Of a DNA stretch of 64,000 nt, positions 1-11,300 are shown piece after piece. The translations under genes and the position numbers were made by a program. Positions within the stretch are counted from its first letter, which is position 1. Every line of letters begins with the position of its first letter. The notes below the pieces were generated by a model, which did no database searches, was not told the DNA's origin, and saw only the letters and a program-made list of their open reading frames with translations. Origin of the DNA: Sinomicrobium soli (GTDB lineage: Bacteria; Bacteroidota; Bacteroidia; Flavobacteriales; Flavobacteriaceae); the NCBI RefSeq assembly GCF_003285545.1, contig NZ_QLNV01000015.1, positions 31,977 through 95,976 of the forward strand. The letters run 5' to 3'.

Positions 1-651
1 TCCCGCCATTTTTGTGGCCAGTACCGTTTCCCTTTTCCCCTTGCGGGTGTTGAAGAGATATTCCGAAACCTTTTCCGACAGGTACAGGTGCGATCGCGAC
101 AATTCCTTTTTGAGGAGATAATTGGTAGAGTCGGGTTTGACGAATATTTTTTTTCCTCTTTCCTCTTTGTAAATGGAATCGATACTTCCGGAAATGGAAT
201 CGGGGTTTGCCGTGACCAGCAACTTGTTGTAGGCCTTGAAGGAAAAACTCTCCAGCTTTTTTTCGGGGTTATTGAGTTTTCGCCTTTTCAGCGTTTCCCG
301 GATAATGCCGATGGCGGGGTTTTCCCCACCCTGAACGACGACTTCCCGGAGTTTTTCCGGTGATGGGGACAGGGATACGGTGTAGTAATGCTGTTCCGGG
401 ACCAGGGATACCTTCTTCTGGGTATAACCGATATATGAAAAAGTAAGTTCGAGAATATTTCCCCCGGGGTTTTCGATCTCGAATTTCCCTTCTGCGTCGG
501 TGATGGCGCCTTTTCCCGTATTGGTGACTATATTGGAGAACGGCAGCGGGACACCGGTGTCCCGGTCGCGTACCATCCCGGAGATCATGTCCTGGGCATG
601 GCCTGTTAAAGAGGTGGTCAGAACAAGGAACAGGATCAGGAAATTTCTCAT
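1..651 (-). CDS. DUF5686 / carboxypeptidase-regulatory-like outer membrane protein (5' part only)
   Basis: Partial gene: the start codon (ATG) is at 651 and the reading frame stays open to the left edge of the window, so only the first ~217 residues are visible. Residues 1-20 form a signal peptide ending in GHAQ. Next comes a CarboxypepD_reg-like beta-sandwich (SGMVRDRDTGVPLPFSNI, then ITDAEGKFEI and FSYIGYT). After it begins the region typical of DUF5686 proteins (ENPAIGIIRETLKRRKLNN, FKAYNKLL). Full members are about 800 residues long, predicted outer-membrane barrels common in Bacteroidota; their function is unknown. It has its own leader downstream of the frr terminator, so it is probably a separate transcription unit. 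Identification rests on these N-terminal motifs only. Confidence 0.8.
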   Translation of the reverse strand, partial: MRNFLILFLVLTTSLTGHAQDMISGMVRDRDTGVPLPFSNIVTNTGKGAITDAEGKFEIENPGGNILELTFSYIGYTQKKVSLVPEQHYYTVSLSPSPEKLREVVVQGGENPAIGIIRETLKRRKLNNPEKKLESFSFKAYNKLLVTANPDSISGSIDSIYKEERGKKIFVKPDSTNYLLKKELSRSHLYLSEKVSEYLFNTRKGKRETVLATKMAG

Positions 652-701
652 CGGTTCGGTAGATTATAATGGTAAACGGACAAAAAACGGGAATGTTATA
701 T

Positions 702-729
702 AAAAAATGCCCGAAATCCCGGGCATTTT
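702..729 (-). terminator. Rho-independent terminator of the pyrH-frr unit
   Basis: A 10-bp stem (AAAATGCCCG at 704-713 with CGGGCATTTT at 720-729, loop AAATCC) lies 33 bases past the frr stop. On the minus strand it is followed by a run of T. It separates frr from the DUF5686 gene. Confidence 0.8.
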
Positions 730-762
730 AATATGGTCGTGTCTGTCTGTTCCGGCACTCAT

Positions 763-1320
763 TTAAACGGTCATTATTTCCTTTTCCTTTACCGCTAACA
801 GCTCATCGACTTTTTTGATATAGCTGTCGGTAAGGGTCTGAATATCCACCTCGGTATTTTTTTTGACATCTTCAGAGGCTTCTTCCAGCTTTTTAACCTC
901 CTTGTTGGCATCCTGCCTGGACCCTCTTATGCTTACCTTGGCATCTTCGGATACGGCTTTGGCCTGTTTGACGAGCTCCTTGCGCCGTTCCTCGGTAAGG
1001 GGCGGAACATTGATAATGATGTTCTCCCCGTTATTCATCGGGTTGAACCCGATATTGGCTACGATAATGGCTTTTTCAATGGTCTGGAGCATGCCTTTCT
1101 CCCAGGGTTGTACCGTAATGGTACGCGCATCGGGGGTGCTGATATTGGCTACCTGGCCCAGGGGGGTCTGCGATCCGTAGTAGTCCACGAAAATGCTTCC
1201 GAGCATAGCCGGGCTTGCCTTGCCGGCCCTGATATTGGTGAACTCTTTTTCCAGGTGGCTTAGGGCTCCTTCCATGGCCTCCGTGGTACTGTCCAGTATA
1301 AAGCTGATCTCTTCGTTCAT
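763..1320 (-). CDS. frr: Ribosome recycling factor
   Basis: 185 residues, the usual length for RRF. With EF-G it splits the post-termination ribosome into subunits in the cytoplasm. Visible family features are the N-terminal helix with HLEKEFTNIRAGKASPAML, the domain II stretch YYGSQTPLGQVANIS and the basic PPLTEERRKELVKQAK segment that contacts 23S rRNA. The gene follows pyrH with a 35-bp gap on the same strand, the standard pyrH-frr pair, and a strong terminator follows it. Confidence 0.97.
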   Translation of the reverse strand: MNEEISFILDSTTEAMEGALSHLEKEFTNIRAGKASPAMLGSIFVDYYGSQTPLGQVANISTPDARTITVQPWEKGMLQTIEKAIIVANIGFNPMNNGENIIINVPPLTEERRKELVKQAKAVSEDAKVSIRGSRQDANKEVKKLEEASEDVKKNTEVDIQTLTDSYIKKVDELLAVKEKEIMTV

Positions 1321-1355
1321 GATGGTCCGTTTTTATTAGGTGGTAAACAGCGGGA

Positions 1356-2063
1356 TTAAAGATTTACCTTCGTTCCCACTTTTTCACCGGAAACAACTTT
1401 GTAAAGATTACCTTTTTTATTCATATCAAAAACAATAATCGGCAGTTCGTTTTCCTGGCTGAGGGTGAAAGCGGTGGTGTCCATTACTTTCAGGCCTTTT
1501 TTCAGGACATCGTCAAAGGTAATATAATCAAATTTGGTAGCGTTTTCGTCTTTTTCCGGGTCGGAAGTGTAAATCCCGTCTACCCTGGTCCCTTTGAGGA
1601 TGACGTCGGCATCGATCTCGATGGCGCGAAGTACGGCAGCGGAATCTGTGGTGAAATAGGGGTTGCCCGTTCCTCCGCCAAAGATAACGACGCGTCCCTT
1701 TTCGAGATGTCTTATGGCTCTTCTGCGTATAAACGGCTCGGCTACTTCATTGATATGGATGGCCGACTGCAGGCGCGTCTGTACTCCGGTATTCTCAAGG
1801 GCGCTCTGGAGTGCCAGGCCGTTGATAACGGTGGCCAGCATGCCCATATGGTCGCCCTGAACGCGGTCCATGCCGTTGCTGGCGCCGGCTACTCCCCTGA
1901 AAATGTTTCCTCCCCCGATGACTATGGCTACCTGAACACCTTTTTCCGCGATTTCCCTGATATCATTGGCATATTCTGAAAGGCGCCGGGGATCTATCCC
2001 GTATTGCTTTTGTCCCATCAGTGCCTCTCCACTGAGTTTGAGGAGAATTCTTTTGTATTGCAT
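1356..2063 (-). CDS. pyrH: Uridylate kinase (UMP kinase)
   Basis: 235 residues, amino-acid-kinase fold. It phosphorylates UMP to UDP with ATP in pyrimidine nucleotide synthesis. Seen: the N-terminal nucleotide-binding motif [11 protein letters not shown], the glycine-rich [11 protein letters not shown], the acceptor-site region [16 protein letters not shown] and the downstream [13 protein letters not shown] with DP(E)KD. Bacterial PyrH is typically hexameric and regulated by GTP and UTP. It is paired with frr downstream. A TATATTTG promoter box lies 23 bases upstream, so pyrH-frr is likely transcribed independently of tsf, which ends in its own terminator. Confidence 0.97.
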   Translation of the reverse strand: MQYKRILLKLSGEALMGQKQYGIDPRRLSEYANDIREIAEKGVQVAIVIGGGNIFRGVAGASNGMDRVQGDHMGMLATVINGLALQSALENTGVQTRLQSAIHINEVAEPFIRRRAIRHLEKGRVVIFGGGTGNPYFTTDSAAVLRAIEIDADVILKGTRVDGIYTSDPEKDENATKFDYITFDDVLKKGLKVMDTTAFTLSQENELPIIVFDMNKKGNLYKVVSGEKVGTKVNL

Positions 2064-2085
2064 AGTTTTTCGGATGAGTTGTGTG

Positions 2086-2093
2086 CAAATATA
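2086..2093 (-). promoter_or_regulatory. -7 box of the pyrH-frr promoter
   Basis: Minus-strand TATATTTG matches the Bacteroidota consensus TAnnTTTG exactly and sits 23 bases before the pyrH start. No well-spaced TTG -33 element is visible. Confidence 0.5.
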
Positions 2094-2163
2094 ATGATTA
2101 TCTCAAATTAGGAAAGTGGAAATTTTAATCCCCTGCGGCTTTTTGTGATCTTCCCGTAACAAG

Positions 2164-2195
2164 AAAAAAGCCACACCGTAACCGGTATGGCTTTT
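2164..2195 (-). terminator. Rho-independent terminator after tsf
   Basis: A 13-bp stem (AAAAGCCACACCG at 66-78 of the 2100 block paired with CGGTATGGCTTTT at 2183-2195, one G-U pair on the minus strand, 4-base loop) followed on the minus strand by a T run. It ends the rpsB-tsf unit before pyrH. Confidence 0.8.
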
Positions 2196-2232
2196 CATAT
2201 GATCAGAACCGGTATTTCCGGTATTTGTCGTA

Positions 2233-3057
2233 TTATCCGAGAGCAACTCTCCTGAAGCCTGTGATGGTAAGATCGCTGTTCACCGATTTTACATAATTGG
2301 CCACGCTGGTCTTACTGTCCTTGATATAATCCTGGTTTACCAGGGTGTTGTCTTTAAAGAAACGCTTCAGTTTCCCTTTGGCGATATTGTCGAGCATGGC
2401 TTCCGGTTTGCCTTCGGCACGGAGCTGGTCTTTGGCGATCTCGATCTCCTTGTCAATAACAGACTGGTCTACGCCGTTTTCGTCAAGCGCAATAGGGTTC
2501 ATTGCCGCAGCCTGCATGGCTACGCTTTTGGCTGCTTCTTCTGCACCGTCAACATTGGCTGACAGGCCGGCCACCGTAGCGATCTTGTTTCCGGCATGGA
2601 TGTAAGCCCCAACAAAAGGAGCCTCGATGGTTTCAAAGCCTCCGATCTCAATCTTCTCCCCGATAACCCCGGTTTGCTCCGTAAGCTTCTCTTCTACGGT
2701 AATACCGTTGTAGTCTGCTTTCAGGAGTTCTTCTTTGGTAGCGTGGTTCAGCGCCATTTCGGCCAGGTCGTTGGCCAGCTTTACAAAGGATTCGTTTTTG
2801 GCTACGAAGTCGGTCTCGCAGTTCAGCGATACGATCACTCCACGGGTAGCATCACCATTTACCTTGGCGATAACCGCTCCTTCGGTAGACTCCCTGTCTG
2901 CCCGGTTGGCCGCTACTTTCTGCCCTTTTTTACGAAGTATTTCTATCGCCTTGTCAAAATCACCTTCGGCTTCTACCAATGCTTTCTTGCAGTCCATCAT
3001 ACCGGCACCGGTAGCCTGTCTTAATTTATTAACTTCTGCGGCTGTGATCTTTGCCAT
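2233..3057 (-). CDS. tsf: Elongation factor Ts
   Basis: 274 residues. It is the nucleotide-exchange factor that displaces GDP from EF-Tu. Seen: the N-terminal UBA-like domain with the signature LRQATGAGMMDCKKAL (about residues 12-27), the TDFVAKNESF contact segment near residue 80 and the coiled-coil/dimerisation part. It lies 104 bp downstream of rpsB on the same strand, the near-universal rpsB-tsf pairing. Confidence 0.97.
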   Translation of the reverse strand: MAKITAAEVNKLRQATGAGMMDCKKALVEAEGDFDKAIEILRKKGQKVAANRADRESTEGAVIAKVNGDATRGVIVSLNCETDFVAKNESFVKLANDLAEMALNHATKEELLKADYNGITVEEKLTEQTGVIGEKIEIGGFETIEAPFVGAYIHAGNKIATVAGLSANVDGAEEAAKSVAMQAAAMNPIALDENGVDQSVIDKEIEIAKDQLRAEGKPEAMLDNIAKGKLKRFFKDNTLVNQDYIKDSKTSVANYVKSVNSDLTITGFRRVALG

Positions 3058-3161
3058 TTCTTTCAGATTTTATTTTGAATACCGGGAAAATCCCCGTACG
3101 GCACGGAATAAAAATATTTCAATATCCGCCCGGGGAGATCACCTCAATATTAAATTTAGGT

Positions 3162-3992
3162 TTAATTTTCGTTGTTGCTTTCCGTAGCTTCTGCCTTTAC
3201 TTCATCGCTGTTGTCTGCAGCTGTTTCTTCTTTTCCGGCAGGGGCTTCGTCCTTATCTGCCTGCTTTTCAGCTTTTACAGCATCTTTTTCAGCGCGTTCG
3301 GCCTTTCTTTCGGAAAGCCCTTCGGCTACGGCACCGGTAACATGCGAGAGTATGCTCTCAATGGATTTGGAAGCGTCATCGTTAGAAGGGATGACGTAAT
3401 CCACGTCGCGCGGATCCGAATTGGTATCCACCATGGCGAAAATGGGAATGTTTAATTTCTGAGCCTCTTTTACGGCAATGTGTTCACGCATGGTATCTAC
3501 AATAAACAATGCCCCGGGAAGACGGGTCATGTCTGCTATCGAACCGAGTTGTTTTTCCAGCTTTGCTCTTAAACGATCTACCTGTAACCGTTCTTTTTTG
3601 GAAAGGGTGTTGAATGTGCCGTCCTTTTTCATCCTGTCGATGGCCGTCATTTTCTTTACCGCCTTACGGATGGTTACGAAATTGGTCAGCATTCCGCCGG
3701 GCCATCTTTCCGTAATATAAGGCATGTTGACAGCACCTGCTTTTTCGGCGACAATGTCTTTGGCTTGTTTCTTGGTAGCCACAAAAAGGATCTTCCTTCC
3801 GGATGCCGCGATTTTCCTGAGGGCTTCGTTGGCTTCCTCGATCTTGGCTACGGTCTTGTACAGGTTGATCACGTGGATGCCGTTTCGCTCCATGTAGATA
3901 TAAGGAGCCATGTTCGGGTTCCACTTTCTGGTGAGGTGTCCGAAGTGTACACCTGCTTCTAATAAGTCTTTAACTTCTATTTTGCTTGCCAT
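3162..3992 (-). CDS. rpsB: 30S ribosomal protein S2
   Basis: 276 residues. S2 binds the back of the 30S head-body junction and helps recruit S1. Core motifs are LLEAGVHFGHLTRKWNPNM at the N-terminus, PYITERWPGGMLTNF and MREHIAVKEAQKLNIPIFA. The core ends near residue 225; the last ~50 residues are a charged, low-complexity Lys/Glu/Ala tail ending in Asn and Glu. Such tails occur in S2 of this phylum and are presumably disordered. Followed by tsf and preceded, after a 205-bp gap, by rpsI. Confidence 0.97.
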   Translation of the reverse strand: MASKIEVKDLLEAGVHFGHLTRKWNPNMAPYIYMERNGIHVINLYKTVAKIEEANEALRKIAASGRKILFVATKKQAKDIVAEKAGAVNMPYITERWPGGMLTNFVTIRKAVKKMTAIDRMKKDGTFNTLSKKERLQVDRLRAKLEKQLGSIADMTRLPGALFIVDTMREHIAVKEAQKLNIPIFAMVDTNSDPRDVDYVIPSNDDASKSIESILSHVTGAVAEGLSERKAERAEKDAVKAEKQADKDEAPAGKEETAADNSDEVKAEATESNNEN

Positions 3993-4197
3993 TTTCTGTA
4001 ATAGTTTACGTTCCGTTGAGTTAGCAATGCTGAAGTGGCTCTGTCGAGGCCTTCACCATTTGGATGCTAAACTAATTTCCCGGTGTTCCGGGACAACGAC
4101 AACATGTTGTTTTAATACCCCGACCGGTATAACCGGGTCCGGTAAGATTGAATTGCGGATCAGGCCTGTCTGTGGACGGGCAGAGATCCTGAAAAAA

Positions 4198-4584
4198 TTA
4201 ACGTTTGGAGAACTGGAATTTCTTACGGGCTTTCTTCTGTCCGTATTTCTTGCGTTCTACCATTCGCGGATCCCGGGTGAGTAAGCCTTCCGGTTTCAGC
4301 GTAACCCTGTTTTCCGTATCTACTTCACAAAGCGCTCTCGAAATAGCGAGACGAACAGCCTCGGCTTGTCCGTTGCTCCCTCCGCCGTATACGTTCACTT
4401 TGATGTCGTATTGCTCTGCGGTATCGGTAAGGGTCAACGGCTGCTTTACCTTGTACTGTAATGTCGCAGTAGGAAAATAGGTGTTGAGTTCTTTTTTGTT
4501 GATGGTAATGTTTCCGCTTCCCTGAGAAACATATACACGTGCAACTGCAGTTTTTCTTCTGCCGATCTTGTGAATTACTTCCAT
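4198..4584 (-). CDS. rpsI: 30S ribosomal protein S9
   Basis: 128 residues. S9 has a long C-terminal tail that reaches the P-site tRNA; here the terminus is GQKKARKKFQFSKR, which ends in the expected Lys-Arg. The N-terminal IGRRKTAVARVYV and the GGGSNGQAEAVRLAI signature are also present. The ATG overlaps the rplM stop by one base (TAATG), showing translational coupling in the rplM-rpsI operon. Confidence 0.97.
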   Translation of the reverse strand: MEVIHKIGRRKTAVARVYVSQGSGNITINKKELNTYFPTATLQYKVKQPLTLTDTAEQYDIKVNVYGGGSNGQAEAVRLAISRALCEVDTENRVTLKPEGLLTRDPRMVERKKYGQKKARKKFQFSKR

Positions 4585-5039
4585 TACTTCAGCTCGTTTA
4601 AGTTAATAGCAGCGGGTTTTTGCGCCTCCTGTTTGTGCTCGGCCCCTGTGTATACCTTCAGGTTGCGGAAAAGCTCGGCTCCCAGTTTGTTCTTGGGCAG
4701 CATTCCCTTGACCGATTTCTCGATCAGGCGGGCAGGATCCTTCGTGAAGAGTTCCCGGGCATTCAGTTCCCGTTGTCCGCCCGGATATCCGGTATGGCGG
4801 ATATACTTTTTGGCTTCCCACTTGTTGCCGGTTAAATTGATTTTTTCTGCGTTGATAATCACCACATTATCTCCACAGTCCACATGAGGAGTGTAGTTGG
4901 GCTTGTGCTTTCCCCGGAGCAGCTTGGCCACTTTAGAGGCAAGACGTCCCAACGTCTGTCCTTCGGCATCGACAAGTAACCACTTTTTGTCCGCAGTCGC
5001 CTTGTTTGCCGAAATGGTTTTGTAGCTTAACGTGTTCAC
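4584..5039 (-). CDS. rplM: 50S ribosomal protein L13
   Basis: 151 residues. L13 is an early-assembling 23S-binding protein. Family motifs: [36 protein letters not shown], the conserved NAEKINLTG and the [11 protein letters not shown] segment near residue 115. First gene of the rplM-rpsI operon, with a near-consensus promoter just upstream (5085-5114). Confidence 0.97.
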   Translation of the reverse strand: MNTLSYKTISANKATADKKWLLVDAEGQTLGRLASKVAKLLRGKHKPNYTPHVDCGDNVVIINAEKINLTGNKWEAKKYIRHTGYPGGQRELNARELFTKDPARLIEKSVKGMLPKNKLGAELFRNLKVYTGAEHKQEAQKPAAINLNELK

Positions 5040-5357
5040 ATTAATTTTTTTAAATTAAACATTCCATTCCCAATAAACGGGGTGCAAATGTACAACTATA
5101 TCTTGTAATTACAAATGCAGGCCGTTATTATTTTAAAGCGGATAATCGTTTGGTTTTCATCAGTGTAATCTCCTGTCTGGACGAAAGGTGCGGTGTGCAG
5201 GGACGATGTGGGAAAATTACAGGGCCTTGTGGCATATTATTTGATATTTGCTGAGGTATAATCGTCTGAAATGACGTATTTTTAAAAACCGGAAAAAAAC
5301 TAAAACCTGCAACATACAACTTTCGGTATATAAGAAGTTTAACTTAAATTTATTCGT
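5040..5357. other. 318-bp divergent intergenic region, rplM / alpha-2-macroglobulin
   Basis: It holds the minus-strand rplM promoter. On the plus side the last ~20 bases before the GTG start of the next gene are AT-rich and match a leader at 60440 (see findings). No coding sequence or stable hairpin is apparent in the middle. Confidence 0.6.
5085..5114 (-). promoter_or_regulatory. Promoter of the rplM-rpsI operon
   Basis: Minus-strand TTG (5112-5114) and TACATTTG (5085-5092) with a 19-base spacer: both elements and the spacing match the Bacteroidota primary-sigma consensus. The box lies 46 bases before the rplM start. Confidence 0.75.
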
Positions 5358-8300
5358 GTGAACACCTATTTATTCTGTATTGTAATCCTTTTCTGTGTGC
5401 CCCTTGCCGCCCAGGAATTTCCCTATGAAAAGAAGTGGAAAGAGATCGAGAAAAAAGAAGCCGAAGGACTGCTTAAAAGCGCGCTTCCCGGGGTGAACGA
5501 GATATACGAAGCGGCCGGGAAGGACGGCAATGTCACACAACGTATCCGGGCCTTGTTGTACCGCAGCCGGATTGCGGTACTAACCAGTGATGACGACGGG
5601 ATACAGCAGGAGGTCATCCGCGATTTTGAGGGGGAATTGTCTGAAGCGGAGGGTGCGGAAAAAAGCCTGCTGGAATCCATGCTGGCCGAGACCATATATT
5701 CTTACTACCGCAATAACAGGTGGACTATTGACCGGCGCACCCGTATGGAAGAAGCCTCGACCGAAGATTTCCGGTTCTGGAGTGAAAATATCTTTGACGA
5801 CAGGGTTACGGCACTTTACCTGGGGTCGCTGGAAAATGCGGAGATACTCCGGCAGCAACCCGCAGCACAGTGGCAGGAGATCCTGGAACCCGGTCCCGAT
5901 GCGCAGGCCGGGGAAGACAGGAAAGGAAAAGATGCAGGTCTTGAGCGGGGAAGGGAACTTCGTCCCGCCATGTACGACCTTATCGCCCACCGGGCCATAG
6001 ATTTTTTCCGCGACCAGCCCGATGTCTTTTTCAATACCTTCGGGAAGGATGCGGATGCGGAACGCAAAAAGGACAAGGCCCTGGCCCTGCTCCGCGAACT
6101 GGAGGAATTTCACAGGGCAAACGGAAACACGAATGCCCGGCTCTACAATGCGCTTGAGGCGCTTAAACTCCGCAGGCAGGAATACGGTGATGATGAATAT
6201 GCCGGAGCGCTGGAAAAACTTTCCCGCATTGCCCCCGGAAGCTGGTACAGCGGGGAGGTGCTGCTGGAACTGGCCCGGTTTTACAACGAACAGGCCGGTG
6301 AGGAGGAAGCCGGCGATTTCGAAGTGAAGAAAGCATGGTGCGATAAAGCCCTGGCACTTACCGGGACGATAGCAAGCGATTACAAAGGGACTTCCGCAGC
6401 AGTTGCGGCCCGGCAACTGGAACGGCAGATACGGGCGGAGGAGTTTTCCGTACAGCTGGAATCCTATATCCCGTCGGGGCAGGCCAACCCCATGTCGGTG
6501 ACGCATAAGAACCTGGGCAGGATCTATTTCAGGATACTCCGGTTCCGACCCGATCCCGAAGATTATTTCGAAGATCCGCTACAGGAGATCCGTTATGCCA
6601 AAGAAGAGGACCGGCAGCAACTGCTGGAAGCCCTGTTCCGCAGGTATCCCCTCGAAAAGGAATTTACACTGGAACTGAAAACCTTCGACGATTACCAGGC
6701 GCATACCACAACAGCAGCACTGGAAACCCTGCCGGAGGGAAGATATATTATCCTCGCGACCAATGCGGCAGACTTTAATATGGGAAAGGAAGGTGCCGTA
6801 TTACAGTCGCAGCAGATCGATGTTACCCCTTATGCCGTAGTGGGGAACGGCCGGGAATTGCTGGTTACTGAACGGCGGAGCGGGCATCCGCAACCGGGAA
6901 AGACCATAGAGGTGTATGAAAGGGACGGCGAGCGGCTGAAGCCGGTCAAGACCGTTACCACCGATGCGTCCGGGAAGGCGGACATCCGTTATTCCGGGCA
7001 GCGATACCACCGGTATTACTACCGTATTAAAGGAGAAGATGTGTTTTACGACCTGTACGGTTACCGGGGGGATACCAACCGGGAAAAGGAAATCTCCTAT
7101 ACCGCCAGGTTCTTTACGGACCGTTCCATATACCGGCCGGGACAGACGGTTTATTTCAAGGCTGTATACTACAGGGAGACCCCGGACGGAAAAACAGAGG
7201 CGGTCCCCGGTGAGGCACTGGATGTTGAACTGAAGGACCCCAACAACCGTACGGTAGGGACTCTGAAACTGACCACCAATACCTTTGGCTCCGCATCCGG
7301 CGAGTTTGTCCTGCCCACGGGAGGGCTTACCGGGATGTTCAGGCTGGAATGCGACTGGGCGGAAGTATACAGCTTCAGCGTGGAGGAATACAAACGCCCC
7401 CGTTTTGAAGTGGTGTTCGATACGGTGAAAAAAACCTTCCGCCTGGGAGAGGAGATCAGGGCAACAGCAAAGGCACAGGCATATTCAGGTGCTGATATAG
7501 ATGGCGCTAAAGTGGTGTACCGGGTATACCGGCAGGCCGTATATCCCTATCTCCCCTGGTGGAGACGGGCAGATATCCACCCGGAGCCGAGAGAAGAGAT
7601 CACATACGGGGAAACGACTACGGACGCAGCAGGGAATTTCGAGGTTCCTTTCGAAGCAAGGCCCCCGTCGTCCCTGCTTTCCGGGAAGAAAGCAGAAACC
7701 CCCCGTACCTATACCTATACCGTAGAGGCGGATATTACGGATATCAACGGGGAAACCCGGTCCGGGAGCCAGAGTATTACCGTGGGAGACCTCAGGTATA
7801 CCCTCTACCTGGACATGCCGGCCAGGGTAGCCTGGGAAGACCTGGAAAAGATAGGCCTTCGTACCGAAAACCTCAACGGGCAGTTTATGCCGGCCAAAGG
7901 GGAACTGACCCTGACCAAGATCGTACCGCCGGAACGCGTATTGCGGGAGGTGTCGCTACCGGCCGGTGATTACGAACTGTACGGCAGGGAAGAGTTTGTA
8001 AACCTGTTCCCGAACGATCCGTATGACCAGGAAGACAAAAAGGAAAACTGGAAGGAGGAAACCCCGGTGATCTCGACAGGGTTCGATACCGGAAAGGAAA
8101 AAGAGATCGCAGTAAAACCCCGGAAAGGATGGAAAGAGGGGTATTACCTGTTGCGGGGATATATCCGCGACGGGAAAGACAGTATCCCTTCGGAACAACT
8201 GGTGTACCTGTATAAAAGGGAGAAAAAGCAGCCTGTAGACCGGGAGCTCTTTGCCGTAACCACAGACAAGGACCGTTATACCCCCGGGGAGACGGCCAGG

Positions 8301-11300
8301 GTCACTTTTGCGTCTTCCGCTCCCGATGCCGTGGTGACGGCGGAACTGGAGTACGACGGAAAGGTCATAAAACGGGAAGTGCTGAAAATAAACAAGGGGG
8401 TAAAGACTTTCGCATTCCCGGTAGAGGAAGATTACCGGGGCAATGTCTTTGTGCATTATTATTTCGGGAAGTACAATACCGCCCGCCAGGGAGTGCAGAC
8501 CATTGCGGTCCCCCTGGCGGAAAACACCCTGGAGATCACCGCCGGGACCATGCGCGACAAGCTGCAGCCGGGAGATGAAGAAAGCTGGGAACTGACGGTA
8601 AGCGGAAAAGGAAAGGATGCTTTCCTGGCCGGGCTGGCCACCGGTGGAGCCGAGGTACTTGCAACCATGTACGACGCTTCGCTCGACCAGTTTAAACCGC
8701 ATGATATACAATGGACGCCCCGCAACAGCATGCTGCGGCACCCGGATTACGGGTACTGGGATATTCACAGGGCATACCGGTCTGCTTCGCTCGCACAGGT
8801 ACTGTATAGGCCCTTTCCCTTACCGGAAACCGGGGTACAGCCGGTATTTGACAGGATCAACTGGTTCGGGTTCGATATCAACGGAAGGAACAGGGGGAAT
8901 GTCGTGATCAGAGGGGTGAGTACCAGCGGTACGCTCAGGATGGCAGCGCAGAAGAATACGGAGGTGCAGGAATATGCCATGATGGAGGATAGTGCAGCAT
9001 TGGAAGAGATGGTAACGGAAATGCAAGCAGAACCGGCATCCCCTCCGTCGCCTGACGATACGGAAACAGGCCTGTCTGCCGTACAGCCCCGGCGTGCGCT
9101 GCAGGAAACTGCATTTTTCTTTCCGCATCTCAAGACGGATGAGGAAGGGAATGTAAAGCTTCGTTTTACCACACCTGAAAGCCTTACGGAGTGGAAGTTT
9201 ATGGCCCTGGCACATACCCCCGGCTTGTATACGGTCAATTACGAAGCCAGTGTGCGTACCCGGAAAGAACTGATGATCGTCCCCAATCCGCCCCGGTTTT
9301 TACGGGAAGGGGATGTTGTCGAGTTCCGGGCCAAGGTGACCAACCTTTCCGGAAAAGACCTCTCCGGAAAGGCTCAATTGCTGCTTTTTGACGCGTTTAC
9401 CATGCAGCCCGTAGATACGGCTTTTGAAAACGGGAATAACGAACGGGATTTCAATGCGGCAGAGGGACAGAGCGATAATGTGTCGTGGACCCTGCGCGTT
9501 CCTTCGGGGCAACAGGCCATAGTGTATCGGGTGGTGGCCAGTGCCGGGAATTATTCCGACGGGGAGGAATCGGCACTGCCGGTGCTTACCAACCGGATGC
9601 TGGTTACCGAAACACTGCCGTTGCACATACGTGAAGGACAGGAACAGCGGTTTGAACTGGACAAGCTGGCCGGTACGAATTCTGCAACCAGGGAAAATTT
9701 CAGGCTTACTTTCGAAATGACCACCAACCCGGTCTGGTATGCCGTGTTCTCCCTGCCATATCTCAGGGAGTTTCCCTACGAATGCTCGGAACAGGTGTTT
9801 TCCAGGCTGTACGGAAACCTGGTCTCGCAGCAGCTGGTGAATTCCAATCCCCGGATAAAGGCGGTTTTTGACGACTGGAACCGCAATGGGCAGCTGCAGT
9901 CCAGGCTGGAACTCAACGAAGAACTGAAATCCCTGTTGCTGGAAGAGACTCCCTGGGTACGCCAGGCAGCGGGAGAGGAAGAGCAGATGAAGCGGATTGC
10001 CGTGCTGTTCGACCTGAACAACATGCGCAACGAACTGGGAGATACTTTCCGTAAACTACAGGGCAAACAATTGTCTTCCGGGGCTTTCCCATGGTTTGAC
10101 GGAGGGGCGCCTAACAGGAATATCACTACCCATATTGTTTCCGGCTTCGGTCATTTGCAGGCCATGGGGATCGGGTATGAAAACACGGATATCCGCCCGG
10201 ACGATATGATCGGGAAGGCCATCGGGTTTATCGACGGGGAGATGGAAGCGGAATGGGACCGCTATCAGAAGAATGAGAAGTATCCGCCTTCCTTGTATAA
10301 CGGGGTGTCGTGGATGTATGCCCGGAGTTATTTCCTGGAAAGTTACCCGCTGAGCGGGAAAGGAAAGGCCGTGGCCGATTATTTCCTGGATAAGCTGGAC
10401 AAGGAAAAATTCACCGGTTCCAGGTACCACCAGGCGATGCTTTCACTGGTGTTCCACCGCTTCGGGAAAAACGGCCCGGCGGAGAAACTGTTGCGATCCG
10501 TAAAAGACCAGTCGGTGGTAAGCGATGAGATGGGAATGTACTGGAAAGACAACCGTCCGGGATGGTACTGGTACAATGCTCCCATAGAAACACAGGCCCT
10601 GCTGATAGAGGCTTTTGATGAAGTATTGCAGGATACCGGAAGCGTGGAACTGATGAAGGTGTGGCTGCTGAAAAACAGGCAGACCAATCGCTGGGTGTCT
10701 ACCAAAGCCACTACCGAGGCGGTTTTTGTCCTGATGAGTACCGGCAAAGACTGGGTAAATTCCGAAGGGGGATTAGCGGTAAGTATCGGGGGAGACAGCC
10801 TGGATATTGAAAAAATGGAAGAAGCGCAGCAGGGAAGCGGTTATGTAAAGACCGCCTGGAAAGGGAAGGAAATAACCCCGGAAATGGGCACTGTAGACAT
10901 AAAGAAAACCTCGCCGGGTGTGGCCTGGGGAGCGTTGTACTGGCAGTATTTCGAAGACCTCGACCAGATCACTTCCGCAGCTACGGGGATACGCTTCAAA
11001 AAGGAGCTCTTCCTGAAGAAGCTGACCGACCAGGGGCCGGAATTGCAGCGGATCACTGAAAAAACACCTATACAGGTAGGAGACCTGGTCACTGTTCGCC
11101 TCGAAATAAAGAACGACCGTGATATGGAGTTTGTTCATATCAAGGATATGCGTGCCAGTGGTTTCGAACCGGTAAATGTGCTTTCGGGATATCGCTGGCA
11201 GGGCGGTCTGGGGTATTACGAAAGTACCCGTGATGCCGCCACCAATTTTTTTGCCGACCGTATGCCCAAAGGGGTTTATGTCTTCGAATATGACCTGCGT

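Noticed and set aside
5580..6506. 308-codon open frame on the minus strand
   Set aside because: Antisense to the N-terminal region of the A2M gene; no domain.
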